From contig CM057467.1 in assembly GCA_030035585.1 (NCBI GenBank), forward strand, positions 69,552,941 through 69,616,940: a stretch of DNA of 64,000 nucleotides. The letters run 5' to 3'. Position numbers and translations under genes: made by a program. The stretch is from Dugong dugon (Eukaryota > Chordata > Mammalia > Sirenia > Dugongidae). Positions 23,892-34,852 of this stretch are shown here, piece after piece. The notes beneath the pieces were generated by a model. The model was given only the letters and a program-made list of their open reading frames with translations, had not been told where the DNA came from and made no database searches. Position 1 is the stretch's first letter, and the number at the start of each line of letters is the position of its first letter.

Positions 23892-24784
23892 GGGGGGTAT
23901 AAAAGAGATAAGAAAAAATATCAAAAAATTAGGCAATCTAAGAATAACTAGACTACAAAATATAGTTAATCCCTGAAACTAAATGATTAACAAGAATTTA
24001 ACCTAGATATACTTAAGATTATTTTTATAAGAACCAAAACAAGGAGAAAACCCAAAATAACCGTTAATAAAATAATAAAACCAAAATAAAGAGAGCATAC
24101 CTTTAAAAACATTTGAAACACGTAATCTGAGCTAAGTGGATCTGGCCTTGGAAAAAGCATCAGTGGCCACGCCCCTGGTCACGCCCACCACACAGTTTAC
24201 CTCGGGGCTGCTCTCGTGCCAGGCCTCCATCTTAGAGAAGGGGTGGTCTTCACAATCGCAAAAGTCTGCGTTTGAGTTTGGGGCAGTGAAGTCAGCGTAA
24301 GTTATGTGCCCATCTCTGTGTTCATCCTTACACATATCCAGAATAGGAAGTTACGTTAATATTATCACTACGGCAGCCAAACTTACATTGGCCCAGCCGT
24401 CTGGCCCTGGGGCGCTTTTACCCACTGCTCACTACTTTTCAGGTAAGCCTGGAGTTGCCGTTATCCGTCCTCCAGTCAGGTACAGGCAGCACAAAGCTCT
24501 GCATCCCCAGGGAGAGCCTGGCTGGGCAGGCCCAGTGACTTAGCAGGGCGTCCAGGGCTACCCTCGGGGGAGAAGGCATTGGTTGCTGCAGGTATGAAGG
24601 GTTTGTGTGATTAGGTAAGACCCATCGAGATAATCTAACCTGTGCTGCCTGTTGTTCAATGTCTGAAAATAGTTGTTTCGTGTGTTTTGCTCAGTTTTCA
24701 GGTTTTTTTTTTTTTAATGGTAGGAGGGATAAATCTGATCCTAGTTTCTCCATCCTAGCAGGCACTCCCTAAGTTTTTTTTTTT
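23892..24784. other. Intergenic, partly GC-rich, holds a candidate exon
   Basis: An AT-rich stretch to 24,120 is followed by a GC- and CpG-richer segment (24,150-24,560) unlike its surroundings. No repeat family is recognised. The minus-strand candidate exon is listed separately. Confidence 0.45.
24201..24335 (-). CDS. Candidate first exon, receptor-like with ITIM-like motif; unverified
   Basis: On the minus strand 45 codons run from ATG (24333-24335) to CCCGAG|GTAAAC, a good donor context. The start reads MCKDEHRDGHITYADFTAPN and later HPFSKMEAWHESSPE. An acidic N-terminus with ITYADx soon after the start recalls the cytoplasmic first exons of C-type lectin-like and CD72-type receptors, where such tyrosine motifs are ITIM-like. 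The motif here ends in F, not I, V or L. No such gene is expected beside PAK1, no following exon was found, and the region may be an isolated or dead exon, or chance. Confidence 0.25.
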
Positions 24785-25010
24785 TTTTTTTTGGCTTAAA
24801 CCACTGAGTGAATGGTGGTACCATTTACTGAGATGGGACAGACTTTGGGAGGAATAGGTTTTAGAGGGAAAATCAAAGGTTCAGTTTTGGACATACTAAT
24901 TTTGAGATGTCTTTGAGAAATCCAAGTGGAGGTTTTGTTAGATTGTTGTTTGGTAGTCTGGAAATCAGAGAGGAGGTCTAGAAGAGAAATATAACATGTA
25001 TTCATCTCCC
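24785..25010 (+). repeat. Partial second copy of the ancient repeat at 13.5-14.6 kb
   Basis: TACCATTTACTGAGATGGGA, GGTTCAGTTTTGGACATACT and AAATCCAAGTGGAGGTTT parallel the copy at 13,800-13,930. Confidence 0.6.
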
Positions 25011-25076
25011 CCTAAATATTATTGAATTGTCTCTGAACTTGAGTACTCTGGCGGGTGCATAGACCTAAAGATCTGT

Positions 25077-25275
25077 CCAAAACCAAACCCACCGCGGTCG
25101 AGTGGATTCCAACTCATAGCGAACCTATAAGACAGAGTAGAATTGTCCCATAGGATTTCCTAGGCTGTAATCTTTACAGAAGCAGACTGCCTTATCTTTC
25201 TCCCTGAGGAGTGGCTGGTGGGTTCGAATTGCTGACCTTTTGGTTAGCAGTGGAGCGCTTAACCATTGTGCTGGC
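25077..25275 (-). mobile_element. AfroSINE, antisense
   Basis: AAACCAAACCCACCGCGGTC to CTTAACCATTGTGCTGGC, nearly full length including the tRNA-like head (GGGTTCGAATTGCTGACC). Confidence 0.9.
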
Positions 25276-25882
25276 TTGTGGAAAGTGATGCTGATAATGA
25301 TTCTGATAGAAATACAGCCTTTCATTCAGCCAACTGGTTTACTGTTCTCCTAGTTACAGAGCTTTTATTCACAATATCAGCCCTTGTACATCCCAGTATT
25401 TGCAGCTAGTCACACCGAGTTCTGTATATATGTAGTAGTTTCATCATTAACCAATTCAAAAATTTTTTCTAGTTTCATTGTGATTGTTTTCCTTTGACCC
25501 ATAGGTTTTTATAAATGTATTTAACTTCCAAATGTTGAATTTTCTAGTTACTTTTTCTTACTGATTTCTGGCCTAATTATAGTGTAGTCAGAAAAGATAC
25601 ACACAAGATTTAGGTTATTTGAAGTTTGTTAAAACTAGCTGTGTGGCTCACTATATGATCAATTAAAAAAATATTCCATGTCCGTTTGAAAAGAGTGTGC
25701 ATTATGTAGTTTAGTGGAGTGTTCTATAAATGTGAATTAAGACTAGTTTGTTAAGTTATTAAAATCACTATCCTTACAGATTTTTTTTATCTGCTTATTC
25801 TATCCTTATATTGAGACAGGCATGGTAAATCTCCCATCATGATTCTGGATTTGTCTCTTTCTCCTCTAGAGGCTATATGATT

Positions 25883-26052
25883 TTCAAACACCAAAAAGCA
25901 AACCTGTTGCCATTGAGTCTGTTCTGACTCAGCGGCTCTATAGGACAGAGTAGAAGTGCCTCATAGGGTTTCCAAGGAGCAGCTGGTGGATTTGAACTGC
26001 TAACCTTTTGGTTAGCAGCCAAACTCTTAACTACTGTGCTATCGGGGCTCCA
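25883..26052 (-). mobile_element. AfroSINE, antisense, in L1
   Basis: CAAACCTGTTGCCATTGAGT to GTGCTATCGGGGCTCC. Flanked by an 11-bp duplication GCTATATGATT at 25872-25882 and 26053-26063. Confidence 0.9.
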
Positions 26053-26172
26053 GCTATATGATTAGGTACCTACAAATTGAAAAAAAAATTTTTTAAATCA
26101 TTTTGAAACACTCCTCTTTGTCTGTATCAAAGCTTTTTGCCTTATGATTTACTTTATCTACTAATAATAGAG

Positions 26173-26407
26173 AGAGCCCTGGTGGTGCAGTGGTTAAGCA
26201 CTTAGCCACTTACCAGAAGGTTGGTGGTTCAAACCTACCAGCCACTCTTTGGGAGAAAGAAGTGTCAGGGAGAAAGATGTAGTAGTCTGTTTCCATAAAG
26301 ATTACAGTCTTGGAAACCCTGTGGGGCAGTTCAGCCCTGTTCTATAGGGTCACTATGAGTTGGAATCAACTTGATTGCAAGGGGTTTGAGTTTTTTTTTT
26401 TTTCTGC
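26173..26407 (+). mobile_element. AfroSINE, sense, in L1
   Basis: AGCCCTGGTGGTGCAGTGGT to AACTTGATTGCAAGGGGTTT. Flanked by TAATAATAGAG (26162) and TAGTAATAGAG (26408), a duplication with one mismatch. Confidence 0.9.
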
Positions 26408-26424
26408 TAGTAATAGAGTGAGGT

Positions 26425-26860
26425 AGATTGTGTCATTTGGCCCCAGATTTTATTCTTTCCCCTTCTTTTAGTTACACTCTTTGTGTCCACACCCTTTGCC
26501 ATGTATTACCCTCCTACCATGGGGTGAACTGCTTTGCTTTTGATTTTGGGTCCCACCATGTGGGCAGACAATCCTTGAAGCAGAGCTTGAAATGGATATG
26601 TACATTGGAACTTGCTGTCAGACATCTTTTGTCATCATGAGAACATACTCAGGTTAACCTGATTGAGTGACATGTGGAACAGAGGCAAGTCACCCCAAGC
26701 ATACTAGCTGAAGTCAGCCTAAATCAGCAGAACAGATAGCCAGTCAACCCAGATATGTGAGCAAAAAATGTTTATTTTTGTATGCCACTGAAATTTTGTC
26801 TTTGGTCGTTTTGTCTTTGATAACATGATATCATGATGTTATGTTGGCAAAAGAAAACTG
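26425..26860. other. Unassigned insert within the old L1 region
   Basis: The sequence between 26,425 and about 26,860 (GGCCCCAGATTTTATTC, then CAACCCAGATATGTGAGC) does not read as L1 or SINE. Possibly an old LTR or unique DNA. Confidence 0.35.
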
Positions 26861-27174
26861 ATCCATATACATGGTATGTCTTTTTCCAATCTCTTAGTTT
26901 CAGTCTTCTGTTTCTCTTGTAAGGAGTATATGGTTAGGTTTTATTGTTTTAATCCTGTTAGACAGTCTTTGTTTTAATTTTTTTTTTTTAATTGGAGCAC
27001 TTAGTGCATTTACATTTAAAGTAGTTGCTGATATACCTAGGTTTAAATCCGGCATCTTAACTATTTACTTTCTATTTGTTCACCTACTCTATGTTCCTTT
27101 TTAACTTCTTTCTTGCCTTCTTTTGGGTTATTTTTTTGTTCCATTTTCCCCTCTATCAGCTTTTTAAAAAGAGC

Positions 27175-27380
27175 TTTTTTTAAAAAATAAATAAATAAAC
27201 TGCACATACTCAAAATGTACCACTTGATGAGTTTTGACATGTGTATACCCGTGAAACCATCAGTACAATTGAAATAATGAAGGTATCTATCACCCTCAAA
27301 AGTTTCCTCATGTCCCTTTGTAATCCCTCTCCCTCCTGTCCTTCCCCGTGCAACCACTGATCTGAGTTCTGTCACTATGG
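27175..27380 (-). mobile_element. Old L1 3' fragment, antisense
   Basis: AAATGTACCACTTGATGAGT, CCGTGAAACCATCAGTACAA and CCACTGATCTGAGTTCTGTC are typical antisense 3' text of old L1s. Confidence 0.65.
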
Positions 27381-27900
27381 ATTACTGAGGCTGATAATGG
27401 TTCTTTTAAGTGAGGTAGACAGAGGAAGCAATGGAGATTGGGAGCTTTCAGCAGTGTACCTGGGGACCTGGTCTCCTGGGGTCTGCTCAGTGGACTCTGT
27501 GGGATTGAACTCCTCCTCTTTCAGTCTTTCTATTTATTAATTCATTGAACAGCACAGGAAAGACGCTACTTATGAATTATCTGAAAGGTGTTCACAGATT
27601 CAATGTTTGTAGGGAGTGCGGAGCAAGTAATTTGAATGAATGAAGGTGAGCAAATGTAAAACAATAGAGCAGCCACTACTACTCAGCCCATTGTTACCAC
27701 GCCAAAGTGCCAGACTTAAAAATGGCTAAATGGCATAATTTTTGTTACATATATTTTAGCACAATAAAATTTTAGAAAGGAAGAAGAAACAAATTTAAAA
27801 AAAAGCTTTACAGGTAAAGTGCTGTGGAGAGAAAGTTAAGTGACTGTCTTTTAAAAAGTCTCCAAAGTTATTATTTTTCATCATTCCAAGTTTATTCCAG
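27381..27900. other. Intergenic, no feature seen
   Basis: No repeat or exon recognised. Confidence 0.5.
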
Positions 27901-27904
27901 CCTA

Positions 27905-28017
27905 GTGAATCTGTTTTGGACTTCTGACTTCCAGAACTATGAGATAATAAATTTGTATTGTTTTAAGCCACTCAGTTGGTAGCACTTTTATTACAGCAGC
28001 AATAGGAAGCTAATGCA
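27905..28017 (+). mobile_element. MLT1-type MaLR LTR fragment
   Basis: GAACTATGAGATAATAAATT, TTGTTTTAAGCCACTCAGTT and AGCAGCAATAGGAAGCTAAT form the 3' end of an MLT1 LTR, much older than the LTR family seen elsewhere in the window. Confidence 0.85.
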
Positions 28018-28039
28018 GTGGTCTTCATAATCCTTTGAC

Positions 28040-28400
28040 CTGTGATGAGATACTTATTCATGTGTTTGATAAACATTTATTGAATGCCATTCTATACCAG
28101 TTATAGATGCTTAGCATACATCAAGGAACAAAAAAAGGTTACTTCTTCCATGGACCATACACTCTAGCAGATGAAGACACACAATAAGCAATAACCATAT
28201 CAACAATAAGTAAATTATACAGCATTTTAGAAGGTAATAGTGCTACAGAAAAAAGAAACACTGGGGAACAATAGGAGAATTAGGAGCGTTGGGGAGAGAG
28301 GAACAGGTTGCATTATTAAAGAGGGTGGTTAGGGTAGATCTTATTGAGAAGGTGACATTTTAGCAAAGACTTGAAGAAGGTGAGGTAGCTACTACTTTTG
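28040..28400. repeat. L2/MIR-type remnant
   Basis: GATAAACATTTATTGAATGC and GTGACATTTTAGCAAAGACT are L2-like landmarks. Confidence 0.5.
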
Positions 28401-28965
28401 AGGATGAGAGAGCTCTTTGAGATTTCTTCTTTTTGGGGTTGAATTGATTGGGAAGGATTACCTGACTTACATTGGGAATGCCTGATGGTATACCATGGGG
28501 CTAGTGGGAAGCTGAGGAGTGATTGGTGTTACCTAGCAACTGCCACCTCCAGCTCCTGCTTCAGAAAGAGGGAGTAACAGTCCCCAGTAGAATGGGGACT
28601 TATATTCTGGATGAGAAGGGATTACTTGGTTTTGATATGAGGCCAGTGACACCCATGTGGACCTGAACTATTTTCCCACTGTACTGTTCTTTAAAGTCCT
28701 TATGAAATACCCTATATTACATACCAGAACCTCCAAAGGGTCCTCATAATGAATGCCATTATTGAGACTGAGCCATAACTGAACATAAAGGCAGACTTCA
28801 CATTACCCAGGCTGATGCATGGAGGCCAAGTTTCAGAAGCAATGAGGAGGCCCTTCCCTTCCTTCTCAGCTGCTACTGGCTGAAATTACTCCTACCCTTA
28901 GAGTCACTCCTCAGGATACGCCTGAGTCTTGAAAATGTTCTGCTGGAGTTCCTCTGTCAGTGGTA
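28401..28965. other. Intergenic, no feature seen
   Basis: No repeat or exon recognised. Confidence 0.5.
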
Positions 28966-28969
28966 TTTG

Positions 28970-29132
28970 TTATAGTCTATTGCAGTTGCTTATTTGTTAC
29001 TCAAATAGATGTAAACTTCATGCTTATAGGGATCGTGTTTGTCTTTTTAATTGTTTTACCTTTAGTATCCAGCCCAGTGTCTGGCATATAGTAAATACTC
29101 ATTAAATATTGATTAAATGAATGAATGAATAC
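28970..29132 (+). repeat. L2/MIR-type 3' end with TGAA repeat
   Basis: GTGTCTGGCATATAGTAAAT followed by a GAATGAATGAATAC tail. Confidence 0.6.
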
Positions 29133-29739
29133 ACCCGGGGTAAACTGTCGCCATTGTCATGCAGTGACAGTGGAGGTGGATTACTTTTACGTGTTCTGTT
29201 AGCAGGGAGCAAGCACTAAAGGTTTAGGACACAGTACAGGTATATTTTTATGAGGATGAGGAAGGAGGGAGATTTGGGATCTTGGATGTTTCAGGGAGAA
29301 GGAAGTGATGTGAAGTTAATGAATGCAAGTGTGGAAGATCATAGAAAATGCTGCCCCGGATGTTATTTTCATAGGTGCTTCCTGTTGGCCACCACCGGCT
29401 GTGGGAAACTTCTGAAGAGGCATTTTGGCCATCTGATAGCAACGGGAGGATCATACGAATAGCTTTTGTGGTATAGAGAGTGAAACACAAGCTTTGGTGT
29501 TAGCAGACCTGAGTACAAAATGGCCTCTCTTGCCAACTCTGTCGCTTTAGGCCTTTGTAGCTTCAGTTTTGCCACTTAGAAAACAAGGAAAATTAATACC
29601 TTTAAACACGGTAACTCGCGTAATCCAGGTAAATACCTAATACAGTTAAATAACCTAATACAGTTATGTGGATTAAGTAAGTTACTGTGTTTAAAGCACC
29701 TTGCACAGTCCCTGTCCTCATAGTATGTGCCTAGAAATG
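29133..29739. other. Intergenic, no feature seen
   Basis: Several short open stretches overlap on both strands near 29,250-29,570. None resembles a known protein. Confidence 0.45.
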
Positions 29740-30095
29740 TTATTTTTCTGTTTTGCTTTTTCTTTCTCATTCTCATTTTCTTCCTCACTTCTTCTTTACC
29801 CTCTCCTTTCTAATATTTTCTTCCACTGCCTTTTTCTCTTCTTTCTCCTTTTCCTTCTCCTTTCTTTGCATTTCTCTCTCCTTCTCCCTTCATTTCCTTG
29901 TCCTTTTAGCCTTTTTCTCTCCTGTTCCTGTTCTCCCTCTTGCATTGGCAGGATTGGCAGATGGAATAGATGTCTCTGATTTTCCTTCTTACTTCTCTGC
30001 TACTTTCCTTTCCTCCTCCTCTTCATTTACCTGTTTTCTTCCCTCCCCTTCTTTTACTTTGCTCCTCTCATTTATATCCTCCTAATTTTCTTGTC
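29740..30095 (+). repeat. Long polypyrimidine (CT-rich) tract
   Basis: About 350 bp of nearly unbroken C/T with only scattered purines (TTTCTCTTCTTTCTCCTTTT and similar), broken by TTGGCAGGATTGGCAGATGG at 29,946. Long F, S and L-rich open stretches here are by-products of composition. Confidence 0.85.
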
Positions 30096-30970
30096 TTCCC
30101 AGCTAGGGACAGAATACATAACCAGTAGCAAGTAATTGTAATCCTTGGACCCTATCTCTGTCTTCCATGGCCCCTACTCTGTCTAAGGCATCTCTAGATT
30201 GTTCACACCACTCAACGCCTATGCTAGGTATTCCAATGATCCACTCCCTCCCCACTATCCTCCCTTCCATTATTTTTTTTTAATATAGTGAAATATATAT
30301 AACAAAAAATTGTCTTTTTAACCATCTTTAGGTGTATGATTCAGTGACATTAATATATTCATCATATTGTGCAACCATCACCACTGCTTACTTTGAAAAG
30401 TTTTTCTTCACCCCTAACAGAAACTCAGTACTCCTTAAGCAATAACTCCTCATTCCTCTCTCCTCCCAGCGTCTGGTAACCACTAATAAACTTTTGTCTG
30501 TATGCACTTGCTTATTCTAGATATTTTATAGAAGTGGGATCATATATTTGTCCTTTTACGTCTGACTTACTTCACTCAGCATGGTGTTTTCAAGGTTCAT
30601 CCATGTCATAACATATATGAGAGCTTCATTTCTCTTTATGGTTGAATAATATTCCATTGTATAAATAGACTACGTTCTGTTTATCCATTCATCTCTTCGT
30701 GGACCCTTGGGTTGTTTCCACCTTTTGGCTGTTGTGAATAGTGCTGCAGTGAACACTGTTGTACAGCTACCGGTTTGAGTTTCTGTTTTCAGTAGTATCA
30801 GGTATGTATGTAGGAGTGGTATTGATGGTATTTCTATATTTAACTTTTTGAGGAACCACCAAACTGTTTTCCACAGTGGAGGTACCATTTTACAATACCA
30901 CTAGCATTGGGTGAGGGTTCCAATTTTTCCATATCCTTGAGAACACTTGTTATTTTCTGATAATAGCCAA

Positions 30971-31022
30971 GGTTGCTATGAGTTGAAATCTCCTAGACAG
31001 CAACAGGTTTGGTATTTTGGTT
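30971..31022 (+). repeat. AfroSINE 3' scrap
   Basis: GGTTGCTATGAGTTGAAATC and GACAGCAACAGGTTTGG match the SINE tail. Confidence 0.7.
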
Positions 31023-31083
31023 TTAGTGGGTGGAAGTAGTATCTCATTGTGGATTTGATTTGCATTTCCCTGATGACATTGAG

Positions 31084-31246
31084 TTGGAGCCCTGGTGGCA
31101 TAGTGGTTAAGAGCTTGGCTGCTAGCCAAAAGGTCGGCAGTTCAAATCCACCAGCCACTCCTTGGAAACCCTATGGGTCATTTCGACTCCATGTTATAGG
31201 GTTGTTATGAGTCAGAACTGACTCGATGGTACCTGACAACAACAAA
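31084..31246 (+). mobile_element. AfroSINE, sense, in L1
   Basis: GGAGCCCTGGTGGCATAGTG to CCTGACAACAACAA. Flanked by GACATTGAG at 31075-31083 and 31247-31255. The CAACAACAA end matches the RTE 3' end at 51.38 kb. Confidence 0.92.
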
Positions 31247-31474
31247 GACATTGAGCATCTTCTAATGTGCTTATTGACCATTTGTATATTTTCTTTGGAG
31301 AAATGTCTATTCAATTCCTTTGCCTATTTTTAAGTTGGGGTACACCTTCTCTTATCGACTGTCTCATTTTCCAACATTTCACATTTATAACAGTAGTAAA
31401 AAATCTACTGACTATTTTGTGCATTAATGACATACATCTGGCTGCAACAGAGCCAAGGAGCCAGGTGAGAGTAA

Positions 31475-31640
31475 CGCTGACTGTGATGGTTCTGGTTATG
31501 TGTCACCTTGGCTGTGCCATAATTCTCAGTGGTTTGGCAGTTATGGAATGCTGTAATTTGGTAGTTAATGTAATGCTGTAATTTGGCAGTTATGTAATGA
31601 TGTAATCATTCTCCATTTTGTGATCTGATGTGGTCATCCT
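31475..31640 (+). mobile_element. LTR-like sequence cut by a full-length L1, left part
   Basis: GTTATGTGTCACCTTGGCTG and CATTTTGTGATCTGATGTGG resemble segments of the MaLR-like LTRs. It contains an internal imperfect repeat of AATGCTGTAATTTGG(T/C)AGTT. The L1 at 31,641 interrupts it and it seems to resume at 41,716. Confidence 0.5.
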
Positions 31641-32619
31641 TCTTTTTTTTTTAAATTGTGCTTTAGGTGAAAGTTTACAGCTCAGTTTAGTTTCTCATAA
31701 AAAATTTATATGTACATTGTTATGTGACCCTAGCTGCTATCCCTATAATGTGACTGCATGTTCCTCCTTTCCACCCCAGATTTCCTGTATCCATTCAACC
31801 ACCTTCTATCCCTTTGTGCCTTCTGATCTCACCTCTGGACAGGAGCTGCCCATTTAGTCTCCTATATCTACTTGAACTAAGAAGCACACTTTACATGAGT
31901 ATCATTTTATGTCTTACAGTCCAGTCTGTTCTTTGTCTGAAGCATTGGCTTCGGGAATGGTTTTAGTTCTGGGTTAACAGAGAGTCTGGGGGCCATGTCT
32001 TCTGAGGTTCCTCCAGTCTCAGTCAGGCCATTAAGTCTGGTCTTTTTACTAGAATTTGAGTTCTGCACCCCAGTTTTATTCTACTCCATCAGGAACTCTC
32101 TGTTATGTTCCCTATAAGGATGGTCATTGGTGGTAGCCAGGCACCATCTAGTTCTTCTGATCTCAGACTGATGGAGTTTCTGGTTTATGTGGCCCCTTTT
32201 GTCTCTTGGGCTAATATAATCCTTGTGTCTTTGGTGTTCTTCATTTTCCTTTACTCCAGGTGGGTTAGAACCAATTGATACATTTTAGATGGCCGCTTAC
32301 TAGCGTTTAAGATCCCAGACGCCACTGACCAAGGTGGGATGCAGAACACTTTCTTAATAAACTTTGTTATGCCAGTTGACCTAGATTTCCCCTGAAACCA
32401 TGGTTCCCAGACCCCCGCCCCTTCTACACTGTCCGTTGAAGTGTTTGATTGTGTTCCAGACACTTCGTAGCTTTTGATTTAGTTCAGTGATGCTGACTTC
32501 CCTGTATTGTGTAATATCCTTCCCTTCACCTAAGATAATTCTTATCTACTATCTAGTTAGTAAATTTCCCTCTCCCTCCCTCCCTACCCCTCATAACCCA
32601 AAGAATGTTTTCTTCTGTG

Positions 32620-33939
32620 TTTATACCTTTTTTTGAGTTCTTATAATAGTGGTCTCATACAATACTTGCCCTTTTGTGACTGACTAATTTCACTCAGCAT
32701 AATGCCTTCCAGTTTCATCCATGTTATGAGATGTTTCGCGGATTCACTGTTGTTCTTTATTGTTGTGTAGTATTACATTGTGTGATATACCATAATTTGT
32801 TTATCCATTCATCTGTTGATGGGAAGCTAGGTTGTTTCCATCTTTTTGCTATCGTGAACAGTGCTGCAGTGAACATGGGTGTGCATATATCTATTCATCT
32901 GATGGCTCTTATTTCTATAAGATATATTCCAAGGAGTGGAATTGCTAGATTGTATGGTACTTCTGTTTCAAGCTGTCTAAGGAAGTGCCAAATCGATTTC
33001 CAAAGTGATTGTACCAGTTACATTCCCACCAGCAGTGTATAAGTGTTCCAGTTTCTCCACAGCCTCTCCAACATTTATTTTGTGTTTTTTGGATCAGTGC
33101 TATCCTTGTTGGGGTGAGATGGTGTCTCACTGTAGTTTTGACTTGCATTTCTCTAATGGCTAATGATCATGAGCATTTCCTCATGTGTCTGTTAGCTTCC
33201 TGACTATCTTCTTTGGCAAAATGCCTGTTCATATCTTTTGCCTATTTTTTAATTGGGTTATTTGTCTTTCTGTGGTTGAAGTTTTGTAATATCTTGTAGA
33301 TTTGAGAGATTGGACCCTGATTAGATATGTTGTAGCAAAAAATTTTTTCTCAGTCTGTAAGTTGTCTTTTCACTCTTTTGGTGAAGTCTTCCGATGAGCA
33401 TAAGTGTTTGATTTTTAGGAGCTCCCAGTTGTCTAGTTTCTCTTCTGGCGTTTGTGCATTCTTACGTTTTGTATTCTGTTTATGCCATGTATTAGGGCTC
33501 CTAACATTGTCCCTACTTTTTCTTCCATGATCTTTATTGTTTTAGATTTTATATTTAGGTCTTTGATCCATTTTGAGTTAGTTTTTGTGCATGGTGTGAA
33601 GTATGGGTCTTGTTTCAGTTTTTTGCAGATGGATATCTAGTTATGCCAGCAGTCTTTGTTAAACAGACTGTCTTTTCCTCATTTAATGGACTTTGGGACT
33701 TTGTCAGATATCAGCTGCTCATAAGTGGATGAATTTACATCTGGATTCTCAATTCTGTTCCATTGGTTTATGTATCTCTTGTAGTACCAGTACCAGGCTG
33801 TTTTGACTACTGTGGTGGTATAATAGGTTTTAAAATCAGGTAATATGAGGCCTCCTACTTTGTTCTTCTTCTTCCGTAATGCTTTACTTATCTGAGGCCT
33901 CTTCCCTTTCCATATGAAGTTGGTGATTTGTTTCTCCAT
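32620..33939 (-). pseudogene. L1 ORF2, C-terminal part
   Basis: Minus-strand fragments in shifted frames include [13 protein letters not shown] text, [20 protein letters not shown] (the cysteine-rich C-terminal motif of L1 ORF2p, 33,015-33,075), and EKQITNFIWKGKRPQISKAL (33,880-33,939). Together they are the region after the reverse transcriptase. Frames change repeatedly. Confidence 0.85.
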
Positions 33940-33943
33940 CTCA

Positions 33944-34852
33944 CTAAAAAAAAATCTTTGGAATTTGGATCAGTATTGCATTGTATCTGTAGATTGCTTT
34001 GGGTAGAATTGACATTTTCACAATGTTGACTCTTCCTGTCCATGAGCAAGGTATGTTTTTCCACCAATGTAGGTCTCTCTTGGTTTCTTGCAGTAGTTTC
34101 TTGTAGTTTTCTTTGTATAGATCTTTTATGTTTCTGGGTAGATTTATTCCTAAGTATTTTATATTCTTGGGGGCTATTTTAAATGGTATTGATTTGGTGA
34201 TTTCCTCTTTGAAGTTCTGTTTGTTGATGTAGAGGAATCCAACTGATTTTTGTATGTTTATCTTGTGTCCTAATAGTTTGCTGAAATCTTCTATTAGTTC
34301 AAGTAGTTTTCTTGTGGATTCTTTGGGGTTTTCTGTGTATAAGATCATATCGTCTGCAAATAGAGATACTTTGACTTTTTCCTTACCAATCTGGATGCCC
34401 TTTATTTCTTTTGCTAGCCTAATTGCTCTGGCTAGGATCTCCACCACAGTGATGAATAAGAGTGGTGATAAAGGGCATCCTTGTCTGGTTCCTATTCTCA
34501 AGGGGAATGCTTTCAGACTGTCTCCATTTAGGATGATGTTGGCTGTTGGCTTTCTATAAATGCTCTTAATTATATTGAGGAATTTCTTTTCTATTCCTAT
34601 TTTGATGAGCGTTTTAATCATGAATGGATGTTGGACTTTGTCAAATGCCTTTTCTGCATCAATTGATAAGATCATGTGGTTCTTGTCTTTTGTTTTATTT
34701 ATGTGATGGATTACATTGATTGTTTTTCTAATGTTGAACCATCCCTGCATTCCTGGTATGAATTCCACTGGGTCATGGTGAATTATTTTTTTGATATGTT
34801 GTTGAATTCTATTGACTAGAATTTTGTTGAGGATTTTTGCACCTATGTTCAT
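33944..34852 (-). pseudogene. L1 ORF2, reverse transcriptase segment, 302 codons open
   Basis: This is the longest open frame in the window. It holds reverse transcriptase motifs in order: [33 protein letters not shown] (motif B zone) and the catalytic [10 protein letters not shown] with both aspartates (FADD), then [20 protein letters not shown] and [14 protein letters not shown]. It belongs to the broken L1 and lacks its endonuclease and C-terminus in frame. This stretch alone has stayed open, perhaps because the element is fairly young. Confidence 0.92.

Larger units (their letters stand above)
25440..27100 (-). mobile_element. Old L1 fragment, antisense, with two AfroSINEs inside
   Basis: TTTTCTAGTTTCATTGTGAT, TGACCCATAGGTTTTT-like and TTTGGTTTTCTGTTTC-type segments follow antisense L1 ORF2. 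The text resumes after the SINEs (GCTTTTTGCCTTATGATTTA; TTAATTGGAGCACTTAGTGC). Many stops. Confidence 0.65.
30275..31450 (-). mobile_element. Old L1 3' part, antisense, with SINE insertions
   Basis: ATTTCATCATATTGTGCAAC, ACTTCACTCAGCATGGTGTT, GGTTGTTTCCACCTTTTGGC and AATGTCTATTCAATTCCTTT follow antisense L1 ORF2 end and 3' UTR. Interrupted by an AfroSINE scrap (30,971) and an AfroSINE (31,084). Confidence 0.75.

Noticed and set aside
25077..26407. tRNA genes, suggested by box-B-like GGTTCGAA segments
   Set aside because: They are heads of AfroSINEs; no cloverleaf with a proper acceptor stem.
29701..30085. F/S/L-rich open stretches of 92 and 110 codons
   Set aside because: Direct result of the polypyrimidine tract.
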